64,000 bases of DNA from Candidatus Poseidoniales archaeon (GCA_003602415.1 QQSK01000013.1:116220-180219); one strand, 5' to 3'. Shown: positions 50,837 to 60,600, counted from the stretch's first letter. Notes: generated by a model not told the origin, from the letters alone. A program made the numbers and translations.

Positions 50837-50992
50837 ATGACTATTTCTCAATGGTTAATGTTGTTCGCTTGTTTATTGTTCATCATTGGGGGTATTTTCA
50901 CATTCTATGAAAATAGAAATTGGCGAGTAGCTTCAGCCATGATTTTGTTGGGAATCGCTAATGCATTATTGCTTTGGGAGGCATCATCATGA
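50837..50992 (+). CDS. 51-residue two-helix membrane peptide between SCO genes
   Basis: A 51-residue reading frame with two hydrophobic helices (WLMLFACLLFIIGGIFTFY and VASAMILLGIANALLLW) separated by ENRNWR. It starts 5 nt after copy 1 and overlaps copy 2 by ATGA. The tight packing supports translation. It may assist SCO proteins or the oxidase they serve; no family recognised. Confidence 0.65.
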   Translation: MTISQWLMLFACLLFIIGGIFTFYENRNWRVASAMILLGIANALLLWEASS

Positions 50993-51582
50993 GAATCCAA
51001 GCATTTGTTTTGGCAATGATTTTACTTCTTCCTGGATGCTTTTCTGAGGATGAAGAAGAGATTACCTTCAACGGTCGTGACCTTGGTGGTAGCGATACTT
51101 ACATGTTCACATTAGAAGATGCTCAAGGTCCACTTTGGAATCTAAGTGACCAAGAAGGCAAGGTTGTAATCCTTGTATTCATGTTCACCCGTTGTGACAA
51201 TACTTGTCCAGTGACAAGTCAAAACGTCAAAATGGTTCAAGACACACTGACTGAAGATGAATTAGAAAAAATCAGTATTGTATCAGTAACGGTAGATTGG
51301 AGGCATGACTCACCGTCCGAATTGAGAAATTGGACCGAAGACAGAGGTTATGATTGGCCACATTTGACAGGTTCAAAGCAATCTCTTGACCCAGTCTACG
51401 AAAATTATGGAGTATTCCCTGTCGAGGAAGGAGATGATTCAGAGGAAGGCTATTCTGTTGCTCATCCGTCACCAACTTACATCCTTGATACCAAACTCAA
51501 AGGTCGAGTAGTATGGTCAGATTATGACTTCCCCGTCGATCTATTTGTTGAAGATGTCAGAAAAGTGCTAGAGCACTACTGA
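50989..51582 (+). CDS. SCO1/SenC-family lipoprotein (copy 2)
   Basis: A 197-residue paralogue of the gene 160 bp upstream, with lipobox LLLPGC, C-x3-C in FTRCDNTCPV (with the Pro usual in SCO, which copy 1 lacks) and His in VAHPSPTYILDT. Shared stretches such as VDWRHDSP and EDMGLDWPHLT/EDRGYDWPHLT show local duplication. ATG 50989 is the start; the upstream frame to 50974 would be inside the membrane peptide gene. Its 3' end abuts convergent fpg. Confidence 0.88.
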   Translation: MRIQAFVLAMILLLPGCFSEDEEEITFNGRDLGGSDTYMFTLEDAQGPLWNLSDQEGKVVILVFMFTRCDNTCPVTSQNVKMVQDTLTEDELEKISIVSVTVDWRHDSPSELRNWTEDRGYDWPHLTGSKQSLDPVYENYGVFPVEEGDDSEEGYSVAHPSPTYILDTKLKGRVVWSDYDFPVDLFVEDVRKVLEHY

Positions 51583-52386
51583 TTATTTTTGACATGAAGG
51601 ACACCAGAATGTAGAGCGTCCACCTTGGACTAATCTCTCGATAACTCCTCCACATTCACAATCTCCTCCTTCCTTGTCATACACCTTGAATTGATGTGGG
51701 AAGTAACCAAGTGTGCCGTCGACTCCAGCGAAATCCCTCAATGTAGAGCCACCTGCTTGGATTGCTTCAGAGAGTATAATCTTGATTTCATTTACCAAAA
51801 CCTCACATTCCTTTTTCTTGATTTTATTCCCCAATCTTTTGGGAGAGATCTTACTTCGATTCAGAGCTTCACATGCGTAAATATTGCCTACGCCGACTAC
51901 GATTTTTTGGTCGAGAATACAGATTTTGATAGGGCTCTTTCGTCTCTGAAGTTTCTCATACAGGTCGGCAGCGGTCCATTCTTCGAGGGGCTCCGGCCCC
52001 AAATGGTCTAGCAGTTTGTGTGAATCTCCTCGATAGATGTCGATTACTCCGAACCGCCTAGGGTCGTTATACACGGACATAGACCCATCATCGAGATGCA
52101 ATACCATGTGGTCATGTTTACCCTCACATTCACTGGCATCGAGAGTCCATTTGCCACTCATTCCAAGATGAGAGAGCAATATGTCGTCATTGTCAAGGTC
52201 GATTAGAAGATATTTTGCTCTACGTCTAATTTTGATTATTGTCCTTCCAGTCAGGCGCTTTTCTAAATCTTCGGGGAATGGGAATCGTAGTCCTTCACGT
52301 CTCAACTCCACGCCATCGATACGTTTGCCAGTCCATGAACGAGCAAGACCGGTTCGAACGGTCTCTACCTCGGGTAGTTCTGGCAT
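51583..52386 (-). CDS. mutM: formamidopyrimidine-DNA glycosylase (Fpg/MutM)
   Basis: A 267-residue base-excision repair enzyme for oxidised purines. It begins MPELPEVETVR, leaving the catalytic Pro and Glu at the N terminus once Met is removed, which fixes the start at 52386 rather than 52407. The helix-two-turn-helix (ILDQKIVVGVGNIYACEAL) and the zinc finger (CECGGVIERL...FWCPSCQK) are complete. Fpg is bacterial in distribution and unusual in archaea, so transfer is likely. Confidence 0.93.
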   Translation of the reverse strand: MPELPEVETVRTGLARSWTGKRIDGVELRREGLRFPFPEDLEKRLTGRTIIKIRRRAKYLLIDLDNDDILLSHLGMSGKWTLDASECEGKHDHMVLHLDDGSMSVYNDPRRFGVIDIYRGDSHKLLDHLGPEPLEEWTAADLYEKLQRRKSPIKICILDQKIVVGVGNIYACEALNRSKISPKRLGNKIKKKECEVLVNEIKIILSEAIQAGGSTLRDFAGVDGTLGYFPHQFKVYDKEGGDCECGGVIERLVQGGRSTFWCPSCQK

Positions 52387-52425
52387 GAGGTGGTGGCTAA
52401 ACTGCACCTCAATAGTATTGATGTG

Positions 52426-53034
52426 TCACTGGAAGATTAATCGATACCCAGTCCATATTGCTAAACCAATCATCAGTACCCCAGTAATGATGTTGAGTAG
52501 GCGTTGATTGTTTTCGATCTTTTTCAACATATTCGAATTTGATAGAACCAGTGCGACCAAAACATACCATATCGTATCGATTGTCATACCCATTCCTGCA
52601 ATAATCCATTTTGTATCATTAGACATGGTCGGTTCAAGAACTGTTGAAAGAACTGCAAGCATGAATACAGCAATCTTTGGATTAAGGAATGCAATGAAGA
52701 AACCTTCCACGAATCCTTCTCGTTTTCCTTCTGAATGTTTGATTTCCTTCACTTCACTACGCATCATTTCGATACCAAGGTACAGCAGAAATAGCCCGCC
52801 GAATACTTGCATCACAGTGAATATGTCTGGATTATTTTCCATTATTACTACTAAACCGAATACTACGGTGATAGCATAGAAACCGAAACCGATACCGTGA
52901 CCCACTGCACATGCTAAACCGCGCCCTCTTCCGCCTATCATGGTGTTACGCAATACAACAGCTAGCGATGGTCCTGGAGATGTTGCTCCGAGAATGAACA
53001 TCGCGGCTGCAGCAGAGATTGCAGTTAAGTCCAC
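52426..53034 (-). CDS. LysE/RhtB-family exporter
   Basis: A 202-residue, six-helix transporter. The family signature GATSPGPSLAVVLRN is at the N terminus, followed by VGHGIGFGFYAITVVFG, GGLFLLYLGIEMM and a middle FLNPKIAVFML. Relatives export amino acids such as lysine, threonine or homoserine lactone, or act in osmotic relief. A second family member is at 60995-61609. Confidence 0.85.
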   Translation of the reverse strand: MDLTAISAAAAMFILGATSPGPSLAVVLRNTMIGGRGRGLACAVGHGIGFGFYAITVVFGLVVIMENNPDIFTVMQVFGGLFLLYLGIEMMRSEVKEIKHSEGKREGFVEGFFIAFLNPKIAVFMLAVLSTVLEPTMSNDTKWIIAGMGMTIDTIWYVLVALVLSNSNMLKKIENNQRLLNIITGVLMIGLAIWTGYRLIFQ

Positions 53035-53075
53035 GTTGCTCGCAACATGGGTTTGGCAATGACCTTTCTGTATCT

Positions 53076-53237
53076 TTAACCAAGTAAAGTAATCGAATGA
53101 GCACCTAATGCCTTTGCCGTTTCAAATGAGGCTCTATCCATGTGCGCCTGGATTTCCAAATTGTCAAGCACTGTGATAGTGGCTTTGACTAGGTTTTCAG
53201 CAGCAGATGGACGTTTGTTAGCAGTTTCGCTCGCCAT
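53076..53237 (-). CDS. 53-residue small protein, unknown
   Basis: A short frame MASETANKRPSAAENLVKAT... that reads as one amphipathic helix (TITVLDNLEIQAHMDRASFE) with a soluble end (HSITLLG). It fills the 259-bp gap between two same-strand genes, and composition is protein-like. A 7-bp-arm inverted repeat lies 3 nt upstream of its ATG. Without homologues in sight it remains provisional. Confidence 0.45.
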   Translation of the reverse strand: MASETANKRPSAAENLVKATITVLDNLEIQAHMDRASFETAKALGAHSITLLG

Positions 53238-53240
53238 GTA

Positions 53241-53260
53241 GTGCAGTTATACTACTGCAC
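53241..53260. promoter_or_regulatory. 7-bp-arm inverted repeat before small ORF
   Basis: GTGCAGT-TATACT-ACTGCAC is perfect. It is placed directly before the start codon of the 53-aa frame (minus strand), suitable for an operator or an initiation-blocking hairpin. Confidence 0.4.
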
Positions 53261-53293
53261 CTATGTACCTTTGTCTCCATGCATCAAATGAGG

Positions 53294-54337
53294 TCATGCG
53301 TGATAAATTACGGAATCCTGAGAATGGATTCCGGATGACGGAATTGTAGTTTCCACAAGTGGGAATTTTCTCTTCACAACACGGAAAGAAATTGGACTTT
53401 TGACCCTTCTAGACACTCCGGCCATCGCTAATCGCCTTCGAGCTTTTTCTCGTGCGGCATCGACCTTTCTTGCGCGCCGACGTAACTCCGCCAAACCGAA
53501 GTGTTCTGCGACAGGAGATTCTCTAGTTTCGGTTTTCAGCCACCAATGTTCACTCTTCAGCGTTCTTTGTCTGATTGTTTGTCCGGTACCAAGGTCAAAT
53601 GCCGCAATGCAGGGGTTTTCTTGGTTGTAAGCACAAGTGTCCATTGCAATCCATGATGGTCTGCCATCTGGAATCACCATGTTTGATTTAGCGACATTGC
53701 CCACTTTACCGAACTTTGTTGTTGGAGTGTGGCCAAATAGAATTGTTCGCTTGGGATCTATTGGTTCATCATGCTTGAAGAAAGCCCTGCGAATCCATAG
53801 CAATGTTTTCTCGTCTTGTTCTTCAAGATCTATCCGTGGATGATAACCGGCATGTACCAGCCGCCAATGGTCTAGGACAATATGGCTAGGAAGGTCTGCT
53901 AACCATGCACAGTCTTCTGCAAATGTGAGTTTCGCTCTGTGCAAATCTCCTTTTGCAGCGACGATATACGAACCCCAAGTCGATGCTCCGCCTTTGGACA
54001 TCCATGTCGAGTTTAATTCGATACTAGTTGCTTGTAGTGATTGAATTGCCATTTGCTCATGGTTGCCTTTGATGGCAATGATTTGTGGATGTTCTCGAAT
54101 ATATTCGATAACGCCTGCTGAATCAGGGCCTCTGTCTATCATATCTCCAAGCAGTACAACTCTGTCTTCCTTGCCGAGTTTAAGGCGATGCATCAGCGCT
54201 CTAAGAGTAGCTAAGTGCCCATGTATATCTCCAACAACCCAAACTTGGTTGCCTGCAAAAAGACGAGCCTGCAGGTCGGCTTCGACGCCTCGGTCGCGAA
54301 CGGCCGGGGCACGACGAATGTCGTGTTTGCTTCCCAT
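53294..54337 (-). CDS. PPP-family metallophosphatase
   Basis: A 347-residue phosphoesterase. The signature blocks GDIHGHL, GDMIDRGPDS and IKGNHEQM define the PPP-type serine/threonine phosphatase or ApaH-like diadenosine tetraphosphatase branch; later metal ligands appear in HAGYHP and LFGHTPT. The last 90 residues are basic (ELRRRARKVDAAREKARRRL) and may bind RNA or act as a targeting tail. Substrate, protein or dinucleoside polyphosphate, cannot be settled from sequence. Confidence 0.85.
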   Translation of the reverse strand: MGSKHDIRRAPAVRDRGVEADLQARLFAGNQVWVVGDIHGHLATLRALMHRLKLGKEDRVVLLGDMIDRGPDSAGVIEYIREHPQIIAIKGNHEQMAIQSLQATSIELNSTWMSKGGASTWGSYIVAAKGDLHRAKLTFAEDCAWLADLPSHIVLDHWRLVHAGYHPRIDLEEQDEKTLLWIRRAFFKHDEPIDPKRTILFGHTPTTKFGKVGNVAKSNMVIPDGRPSWIAMDTCAYNQENPCIAAFDLGTGQTIRQRTLKSEHWWLKTETRESPVAEHFGLAELRRRARKVDAAREKARRRLAMAGVSRRVKSPISFRVVKRKFPLVETTIPSSGIHSQDSVIYHA

Positions 54338-54345
54338 AAGGTTCC

Positions 54346-54369
54346 ACCGGAGGGATTACTCTCTCCGGT
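54346..54369. promoter_or_regulatory. ACCGGAG/CTCCGGT inverted repeat before phosphatase
   Basis: Perfect 7-bp arms (54346-54352 and 54363-54369) with a 10-nt loop lie 8-32 nt upstream of the phosphatase start on the minus strand, in the 165-bp divergent gap. Confidence 0.35.
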
Positions 54370-54470
54370 CTCACGGCACCTATGACGGTATATTGTCTTC
54401 GGTTGCAAAGTGTAATCGAAAGGCCGTTTTCGCTACCTTTTGGGTTAATGCCAACCATTTGCAAACGGTG

Positions 54471-54480
54471 AGTCCATAAG
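54471..54480 (+). promoter_or_regulatory. AGTCCATAAG promoter-like box for ABC-F
   Basis: A CATAA-containing box (GTGAGTCCATAAG) ends 22 nt before the ABC-F ATG and resembles the GGTTCATAA elements elsewhere in the window. Confidence 0.3.
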
Positions 54481-54502
54481 CGAGAGTCAGCCGCCTCGCA
54501 TT

Positions 54503-56179
54503 ATGTCCCGTGAACTCATCCGTGTCGAGGGTGTGGACCGTGCGTTCGGTCCTGTCACAGTTCTTCAGGACATCAACCTCATGGTCAATGAAGGAGATCG
54601 TATTGGAATCGTTGGCCACAACGGTGCAGGGAAAACAACACTTCTCAATACTATTTCAGAACAAAAGCAAGATGTTGGAGACATCGAATTTTCCTCTGGA
54701 ATTAGAATCGCCTATCTCACACAGATAAGAGATATTGATGAGGATTCTACTATCGAAGAAGAGTTATCTCGAAAGGGAAGACAATTCCAAGAATTGGAAG
54801 AAGAGATTGCTGCGATAGAAGCGCAGATGGTTGACCCTACCTTCTATGAGGGCGACTGGCAACCGGTCATGGATAGATACTCCGAATTACAAACCATGCT
54901 TGGTGCATCAGGTGGAGGTAATGTTGCAAATATCGCTAAGGCTATTCTTGAGAGGCTCGGTCTTGACCAGCATCCTATGGAGATGAAAGTAAGTTCATTA
55001 TCTGGTGGAGAAAGAGCAAAACTTGCTCTGGCACGTCAGTTGGTAGGTCTTGCTGGTGTCGATGTAATTTTCCTCGACGAGCCGACAAATCACTTGGACA
55101 TTCAGACAACTGAATGGCTTGAAGAGTTCATCAATGAGTTCATAGGAGCTCAACTAATCGTTTCTCACGACAGATATTTCTTGGACCAAGTTTGTACTCG
55201 AATTGTTGAAATTGATAATTTACGCAATTGGAATTACAAGGGTAATTATTCTCAATTCCTAAAGCAAAAAGAAAACTTCTTGGCTGCTCTTGATGATAGA
55301 ATAAAGAATGTTGAAAAGAAGATTTCACATACCCAAAGCGCACTTCGTTCCATGAAGTCAGCTAACAAGTATGACAAGTCTATCTCAGCCAAGCACAAGA
55401 TGATTGAGAGGATGCAACAGGAATTGAAGGCGCTAAAGGCTCGTAAGCCTAAGCAGAGAAAGGGCTTGAGATTCAATCTAGAAGCAGCTGATAAATCTAG
55501 TAACGACATCATACAATTCTTAGGAGCATCAAAGAAATTCGATGGGCTCAAGCGTCCGATTTTAGATAACCAAGATATGGAAATCTCAAAGGGTGACAGA
55601 ATTGGAATTGTCGGTGGAAATGGTCAAGGAAAAACCACACTTCTGAAAATGATTACAGGTGATGAAGAGATCGATTCAGGAACTAGAGATTTGGCACCTG
55701 GTGCGATTATTGGTTACTATCACCAAGACCATCGAACGCTTGATTTCAAGTTAAATCCAGTCGAGCAGGTCGAGGTACTTCGCCCCGATATGCAGTATGG
55801 AGACATTCGTGCGGCTCTTGGTAGATTCCAATTTGCTAAAGAACAGGTAACCACTCCTCTTGGCAAATTATCCGGTGGAGAAAGAGCAAGAATCGCTTTG
55901 CTCAAAATATTGCTAGAAGAGAACAATCTCTTGCTATTGGACGAACCAACCAATCACTTAGACATGGATGCCAAAGAAACTCTGGAAGAAGCATTGGTCG
56001 ATTATGAAGGCGCTATTGTCACTGTAAGTCACGATAGATGGTTCTTAGATCAAGTCGTAAATCAAATCTGGGAATTACAAGATGGAATCGTTACCAAGTA
56101 TTTCGGAAATTACACCGACTATATCAGGAAGAAGAAGGGTCTTCCTGCTTTGGTGGATGGAGAAGAACCGGTCCAGTAA
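54503..56179 (+). CDS. ABC-F family ribosome-associated ATPase
   Basis: A 558-residue soluble protein with two ABC ATPase domains: GHNGAGKTTLL, LSGGERAKLALAR and IFLDEPTNHLD in the first, and GGNGQGKTTLL, LSGGERARIALLK and LLLDEPTNHLD in the second, joined by a charged coiled-coil linker (about residues 245-330, FLAALDDRIKNVEKKI, MIERMQQELKALKARK) of the P-site-tRNA-interaction type. ABC-F proteins relieve ribosome stalling. There is no membrane domain. The last 56 bp overlap the convergent Nnr gene. Confidence 0.9.
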   Translation: MSRELIRVEGVDRAFGPVTVLQDINLMVNEGDRIGIVGHNGAGKTTLLNTISEQKQDVGDIEFSSGIRIAYLTQIRDIDEDSTIEEELSRKGRQFQELEEEIAAIEAQMVDPTFYEGDWQPVMDRYSELQTMLGASGGGNVANIAKAILERLGLDQHPMEMKVSSLSGGERAKLALARQLVGLAGVDVIFLDEPTNHLDIQTTEWLEEFINEFIGAQLIVSHDRYFLDQVCTRIVEIDNLRNWNYKGNYSQFLKQKENFLAALDDRIKNVEKKISHTQSALRSMKSANKYDKSISAKHKMIERMQQELKALKARKPKQRKGLRFNLEAADKSSNDIIQFLGASKKFDGLKRPILDNQDMEISKGDRIGIVGGNGQGKTTLLKMITGDEEIDSGTRDLAPGAIIGYYHQDHRTLDFKLNPVEQVEVLRPDMQYGDIRAALGRFQFAKEQVTTPLGKLSGGERARIALLKILLEENNLLLLDEPTNHLDMDAKETLEEALVDYEGAIVTVSHDRWFLDQVVNQIWELQDGIVTKYFGNYTDYIRKKKGLPALVDGEEPVQ

Positions 56180-57569
56180 TCAGCGCTCTTGAAAGGTAAG
56201 GCGGAACATCTTCAGCAACCAAGCCTGGTCCAACTTCCTCGCCTGCAAGCACTCCTGCAACCCGCATTATATGAACGCCCAATCTAGCGGCTCCCCATGG
56301 AGATAATCCGAGCCCCAGTAATCCGCCTATGCACCCGGCCAATAGGTCTCCAGTACCGCCCATTGACATGCGCGGATTTCCGCCTTTACCGATTCCTCCG
56401 CGCCCAGCGGAACCAATGATTAAATCTTCAGCGCCTGTTCTTATGACGACTCTACTTTCGCCTGAGTTGGATAACAAATCTGGTACGGAGTCAATTGTTC
56501 CAATCCAGTTTTCTAATTCTCTTTGGTGTGGGGTTACCACTCCAACTAATTCTTTTGGCCATCCCTCAAGAGCCTTAATTGCGTCTGCATCGATTACTTT
56601 TGGAATGTTAGGTGTGGCTTGAATTAGCATCCTCACAGCTTCTAATGATGCTGGGTCATCACCCATTCCTGGGCCAATGACCATCGCTTGAACACCACGC
56701 CCAGTCATACAACGTTTGACCAAAGAAGAAACATCTCTGATTATCTCTTTGTCTGTGATTTTTTCTTGAATCAATTCACTTGGCCATTTTGCCCTCGCAG
56801 CAGCATGAATAGGCATAGCAACATGAACCAAATCCACCCCCATTCTTGCAGCAGCCATACCTGAAAGAATTGGAGCACCATGATATGGCCCTCCGCCAAT
56901 GATTAGCACTCTTCCCCTATCTCCTTTGACTTGATTTTCTTGTGGTTGAGGATAGCGTAGCAGATCTCCGGGGCCAGGGTCTAATGTTCCGACTGGCCAT
57001 CCAACCGGTGCTACGAATACATCACCGACCTCCGGTAGAAGTTGGCCATTTGCAGAAACCATGTTTGTTTTGGGTGCTTCGAATGTAACTGTTCGAAATG
57101 CGTTGAAAGAAATGCCTGAACCACAACCGGTCGGCATATCACAAGCCAAAACCATCGGCCTTCCGGGTATTGATTCCATTAGCCGTAGTATTTCTCCACG
57201 AGGTTGACCCACTGAACCAGCGCCTAATAGACAATCTACTATCGTAGCAGGTGGCGTTTTTGGTAAGGACTCTATCGAATGAATTTCACCTTTCCAGTCA
57301 TCGCGTGCTCGCTGAGATAGAGCTGTCTTTTGCTCAGAATGCGTTGCGATTACTGAACACTCATCAAGCATCTGAGCCAGTCTGAAACCATCTCCTCCAT
57401 TGTTACCTGGCCCACATAGAATCCAGATGGGATTAGGTGCTCCTTCCAATGCATTAGCAAGATGCTCTGCAGCGGTAATCATCAGTTGGTCCATATTTGC
57501 TCCAAGAGATTGTGCATTGGCATCCAAGATTGCAACCTCGTTTGGGGTCATAATCCAGCGTGGCCGCAT
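56124..57569 (-). CDS. nnr: bifunctional NAD(P)H-hydrate epimerase/dehydratase
   Basis: A 481-residue repair enzyme for hydrated NADH and NADPH. The N-terminal third is the NnrE epimerase (ILCGPGNNGGDGFRLAQML; CDMPTGCGSGI), and residues 215-475 are the NnrD ADP- or ATP-dependent dehydratase of ribokinase fold (VLIIGGGPYHGAPILSGMAA, VIGPGMGDD, GVVTPHQRELE, MSMGGTGDLLAGCIGG with the catalytic GTGD). ATG 57551 is an equally good start, just before TPNEVAILDA. The stop lies 56 bp inside the ABC-F gene on the other strand. Confidence 0.92.
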   Translation of the reverse strand: MRPRWIMTPNEVAILDANAQSLGANMDQLMITAAEHLANALEGAPNPIWILCGPGNNGGDGFRLAQMLDECSVIATHSEQKTALSQRARDDWKGEIHSIESLPKTPPATIVDCLLGAGSVGQPRGEILRLMESIPGRPMVLACDMPTGCGSGISFNAFRTVTFEAPKTNMVSANGQLLPEVGDVFVAPVGWPVGTLDPGPGDLLRYPQPQENQVKGDRGRVLIIGGGPYHGAPILSGMAAARMGVDLVHVAMPIHAAARAKWPSELIQEKITDKEIIRDVSSLVKRCMTGRGVQAMVIGPGMGDDPASLEAVRMLIQATPNIPKVIDADAIKALEGWPKELVGVVTPHQRELENWIGTIDSVPDLLSNSGESRVVIRTGAEDLIIGSAGRGGIGKGGNPRMSMGGTGDLLAGCIGGLLGLGLSPWGAARLGVHIMRVAGVLAGEEVGPGLVAEDVPPYLSRALITGPVLLHPPKQEDPSSS

Positions 57570-57574
57570 GTTGT

Positions 57575-57584
57575 TGGTTCATAC
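57575..57584 (+). promoter_or_regulatory. GGTTCATA promoter-like box for icmF
   Basis: GGTTCATACT lies in the short divergent nnr-icmF region, with about 57 nt to the proposed icmF ATG and 15 nt to an upstream in-frame TTG. Confidence 0.3.
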
Positions 57585-57626
57585 TTCTAGGCCTTTGATT
57601 TGAACGGTATCATGATGAACGAATGT

Positions 57627-57643
57627 ATGCTCCGTAGGAGCAT
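57627..57643 (+). promoter_or_regulatory. palindrome over the icmF ribosome site and start
   Basis: ATGCTCC-GTA-GGAGCAT is a perfect 7-bp stem. The right arm contains both AGGAG and the first two bases of ATG 57642; an in-frame upstream ATG (57627) forms the left end. It could switch initiation between two ATGs or occlude both. Confidence 0.45.
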
Positions 57644-60600
57644 GTCCGAGGAGGCGCCGGTGTTTGAGACTACTACCGGTCCGGTTCGTGTAATTACTGC
57701 TGCAAGCCTATTCGATGGTCATGATGCGGCAATCAACGTCATGCGTAGACTGATTCAATCCAGTGGAGCAGAAGTTATTCACTTGGGTCATGATAGATCT
57801 GCAAAAGATGTGGTCGATTGTGCAGTCCAAGAGGATGCTCATGCCGTTGCTTTAACTTCCTATCAAGGCGGCCATATGGAGTACTTCACTTACATTCGAC
57901 AACTATTGGATGAGGCAGGGTGCGCTCATGTACGCATCTTTGGTGGTGGTGGCGGAACTATCACTCCTCCTGAGATTAGAGACCTACACAAGAGTGGAAT
58001 CTCGAGAATCTATTCTCCAGATGATGGACGAAAGATGGGTCTTATGGGCATGATTCATGATTTGATGGGTACTGCAAGCGAAGTCGATTTGATTTCTAAC
58101 GATAGACTGGCAAGTCTTGATGGCCCGATTACCGCCGATGATATGGCAAAGGTTGGTTTGTTGCTAACTCTATCAGAATCAGCATCTGATGAAGAGTTCA
58201 AGTCCACTCTAGGTAAAGTTCGTTCGAGTGATGCAGATGTGCCTGTAATCGGTTTTACTGGCACAGGTGGTGCTGGAAAGAGCAGTCTTTTGGATGAATT
58301 GATGCTGCGAATCCTTCGTGATAATCCTGACAAGAAAGTCTGTCTTCTCTGTGTCGACCCAACACGAAAGCGAACCGGAGGGGCGCTTCTTGGTGACAGA
58401 ATCAGAATGAATTCACTATCCAACAATAACCTCTACATGCGCTCGCTTGCAAGTCGTGGCAGTGGCTCGGAAATCAGCGCAAATCTTGACCGCGCAATCG
58501 AGGCGGCAAAGGCCGTAGGATTCGATTTGATTTTCTGTGAGACAAGCGGTATCGGTCAAGGTAGTGATGCGATTACTACCGTTTCAGACCGCTCGTTGTA
58601 TGTTATGACTGCAGAGTTCGGCGCACATACTCAACTTGAGAAGATTGAGATGCTTGACGTTGCTGACCTCGTCGTTCTAAACAAGTACGAAAAGAGAGGC
58701 AGTGAAGATGCACTACGTGCTATTCGCAAGCAAGTTCGCCGCAACAGAAACAAGTTCGATGTTGAGGACCATGAGTTGCCAGTTGTAGCAACAATCGCTA
58801 GCCAATTCGCCGACCCAGGTGTCGATGTCCTATGGCAGAAATTGGCCGGAATGGTTGGATTTGAAGCCAGTGAGCCGATGGGTGTAATCGGTGAGCGCAA
58901 GGGCGTAATCCCTCCAGAAAGAGTTCACTATCTATCTGAAATCGCTTCGGTTATTCGTGAATACCATGAGGCAAACAAGACTGTCTCAGAGAAGCTGCGT
59001 CTAATTCAGCACCTTGAAACTGCAAGCCAAGAACTTCCATCAATCAAAGGAGAGGTTGATGAGCACTTAGCGCAATTACGTGAAGAAATTGCAGAGGCAA
59101 AGCAATCTGTAGAAGACTTCAGATTATTGGCTGAAGAATATTCTAGTGGAGAATACACCTACCACGTCCGTGGTAAACCATTCAAGGTTTCAACAGTCAC
59201 CGAATCTCTATCACATCAGATGATCCCTCGTGTTGCACTGCCAAAGTACAGCGACGATGGTGACATGTTCAACTGGTTGACAAGAGAAAATGCGCCGGGG
59301 CATTTCCCGTTCACAGCAGGAGTATTCCCATTCAAGCGAACCGATGAATTGAGTGCTAGAATGTTCGCTGGAGAAGGAGAAGGCGAGCGTACAAACCGCA
59401 GATTCCACCTTCTCTCGCAAGGCCAAGATTACGTCAGACTCTCCACCGCTTTCGATAGCGTAACCCTGTATGGACGAGACCCCGACCGCAGGCCTGACAT
59501 TTGGGGTAAGGTCGGTAACTCAGGCGTTTCAATCGCTAGCATCGATGATGCGAAACGCCTGTATTCTGGATTCGATTTGTGTGATGCTAACACCTCGGTA
59601 TCGATGACAATTAACGGTCCAGCACCGATTATTCTTGCATTCTATCTCAATGCAGCTATCGACCAACAGGTCGAGAAGCATCTGAAATTAGAAGCAGATG
59701 CAAGCGGCTATCGTGGAGATTTACCAGAAGGCCACGATGGATTTGGATTGGCTACTGTAGGCAAGCGTGGAGATGAAATGGTTGACGGCGCAACCTATGC
59801 GGATATCAAGGCAAAGACTCTACAGACAGTTCGTGGTACAGTTCAGGCTGATATTCTCAAGGAAGACCAGGCGCAGAATACCTGTATCTTCTCTACACCG
59901 TTCGCTCTCAAGATGATGGGTGACGTTCAGCAGTACTACATCGACCATGGAGTTCGCAACCACTACTCGGTTTCAATTTCGGGATACCACATCGCAGAAG
60001 CAGGAGCAAACCCAATCACTCAGTTGGCTTTGACACTAGCAAATGGATTCACCTATGTCGAGTATTATCGCAGCAGGGGAATGGATGTAGCGCAATTCGC
60101 ACCTAACTTGTCCTTCTTCTTCTCGAATGGACTAGACCCTGAATATACAGTAATTGGAAGAGTTGCTCGCCGTATATGGGCCGTAGCAATGCGTGACTTG
60201 TATGGTGCAGATGCGCGCAGTCAGAAGTTGAAATATCACATTCAGACCAGTGGACGCAGTCTACACGCACAGGAAATCGACTTCAACGATATCCGCACAA
60301 CCTTACAGGCTCTATTAGCGATTCAAGACAATGCAAACTCGCTGCACACCAATGCATACGATGAAGCGATTACCACCCCAACCGAGGAATCGGTTAGAAG
60401 AGCGCTTGCAATCCAGTTGATTGTCAACAAGGAAAGCGGCTGGACCAAGACCGAGAACCCAATGCAGGGTTCATTCATTGTTGAGGAATTGACCGACTTG
60501 GTCGAAGAAGCAGTTCTACAAGAGTTCGAAGCTCTATCTCGCAGAGGTGGAGTTCTTGGTGCTATGGAGACGATGTATCAGCGTGGTAAGATCCAAGATG

